Source of the DNA: Candidatus Sordicultor aquaticus
GTDB taxonomy: Bacteria; Atribacterota; Atribacteria; Atribacterales; Caldatribacteriaceae
Direction: 5' to 3'
DNA: 6,365 bases
NCBI GenBank assembly: GCA_018056825.1
Contig: JAGPEW010000042.1
Span: 1 to 6,365, forward strand
In this document: positions 6,250 to 6,365 of the stretch, piece after piece
Numbering within the stretch: position 1 is the stretch's first letter
How the letters are laid out: every line of letters starts with the position of its first letter
Translations under genes and position numbers: made by a program
Notes under the pieces: generated by a model
What the model saw: the letters and a program-made list of their open reading frames with translations, nothing else
Told to the model about the DNA's origin: nothing
Databases searched by the model: none

Positions 6250-6262
6250 TACGCCGTAGGCA
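6250..6262. repeat. Short direct repeat TACGCCGTAGGCA, copy 1
   Basis: A 13-bp sequence identical to 6344-6356. This copy is extended by one base to CTACGCCGTAG (6249-6259), a perfect palindrome around a central C. A degenerate relative, CGCCGCAGAC, lies just to its left at 6236-6245. Confidence 0.7.
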
Positions 6263-6287
6263 CGCTGGAGCGTTGTTCTCCAGCGTG
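6261..6287. repeat. Perfect 10-bp inverted repeat (hairpin)
   Basis: CACGCTGGAG and CTCCAGCGTG flank a 7-base loop. It overlaps the end of the first direct-repeat copy and is GC-rich in an AT-rich surrounding. Neither strand shows a T run directly after it, so it is not a standard terminator. Confidence 0.75.
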
Positions 6288-6289
6288 AT

Positions 6290-6309
6290 TGGTGGAGCTT
6301 TTTCCACCA
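6290..6309. repeat. 7-bp inverted repeat (second hairpin)
   Basis: TGGTGGA and TCCACCA flank a 6-base loop, beginning 2 bases after the first hairpin. On the plus strand it is followed by a T-rich but broken stretch (6314-6330), so a weak plus-strand terminator is conceivable. It may equally be part of one structured element with its neighbour. Confidence 0.6.
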
Positions 6310-6343
6310 GTAGTCTTTTGTATTTTTATTTATGTCCTTCTCT

Positions 6344-6356
6344 TACGCCGTAGGCA
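6344..6356. repeat. Short direct repeat TACGCCGTAGGCA, copy 2
   Basis: Identical to 6250-6262, with a 94-bp start-to-start distance. It lies 9 bases from the right edge, so a continuing series of copies outside the window cannot be excluded. Confidence 0.7.
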
Positions 6357-6365
6357 GTTTAATAT

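Larger units (their letters stand above)
5956..6365. other. Non-coding upstream region of the operon
   Basis: No convincing gene lies in these 410 bases on either strand. From left to right it holds the binding-protein ribosome-binding site, a roughly 110-nt untranslated leader with a second strong Shine-Dalgarno sequence, a palindrome, the operon promoter and an AT-rich tract (to about 6127). Next comes an unassigned stretch (6128-6230) in which I see only the 8-bp palindrome TTGTACAA at 6205-6212. A GC-rich repeat and hairpin block follows (6231-6309), then AT-rich DNA carrying a second copy of the repeat near the edge. Confidence 0.7.

Noticed and set aside
6140..6310. Possible tRNA or CRISPR array in the GC-rich region
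   Set aside because: No T-arm consensus or cloverleaf can be drawn, and two 13-bp repeats 94 bp apart do not have CRISPR repeat length or regular spacing.
6330..6365. Minus-strand frame entering from the right edge and ending in TAA at 6330
   Set aside because: Only 11 codons are visible and they overlap the direct repeat, so it cannot be told apart from a chance open frame; a gene end here is possible but unsupported.
6332..6365. Plus-strand ATG open to the right edge
   Set aside because: No ribosome-binding site precedes it and it runs through the repeat copy.

Overview
The window carries one leftward (minus-strand) operon for importing and breaking down a sugar acid, or a sugar from which one is made. 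Gene order in the direction of transcription is: extracellular solute-binding protein, two CUT1-type ABC permeases, an enolase-superfamily acid-sugar dehydratase, an RraA-like protein, and a 2-keto-3-deoxygluconate (KDG) kinase cut off by the left edge. Gaps after the first gene are 58, 1, 22, 84 and 24 bp, all genes are co-oriented, and the only good promoter lies upstream of the first gene. This supports a single transcription unit.

The inferred pathway is as follows. The binding protein and permeases bring in the substrate. The dehydratase removes water from an aldonic acid to give a 2-keto-3-deoxy acid, and the PfkB-family kinase phosphorylates it. A KDPG-type aldolase would be the next step. 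None is visible, but the RraA-like protein belongs to a fold with metal-dependent pyruvate-aldolase members and could act there; this is inference. No ATPase subunit is encoded, so the transporter presumably borrows one from elsewhere in the genome or beyond the left edge.

The right 410 bases (5956-6365) contain no convincing gene. Next to the operon they hold a promoter with a consensus -35 (TTGACA) and a consensus -10 (TATAAT) 18 bp apart, preceded by an A/T-rich tract. Downstream of the start are a 13-bp palindrome and, touching it, an 11-base complement of the 16S rRNA 3' end that has no usable start codon behind it. Further right (about 6230-6360) lies a GC-rich block of short direct repeats and two adjacent hairpins in an otherwise AT-rich background. 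A 10-bp intergenic stem-loop separates the binding-protein gene from the permease genes, and its distal arm can also pair with the permease ribosome-binding site.

Organism: AT-rich DNA, strong purine-rich ribosome-binding sites and a binding protein with an ordinary signal peptide and no lipobox cysteine suggest a diderm anaerobe or thermophile of the Thermotogota/Atribacterota kind. This is a weak inference; nothing in the window identifies the taxon.
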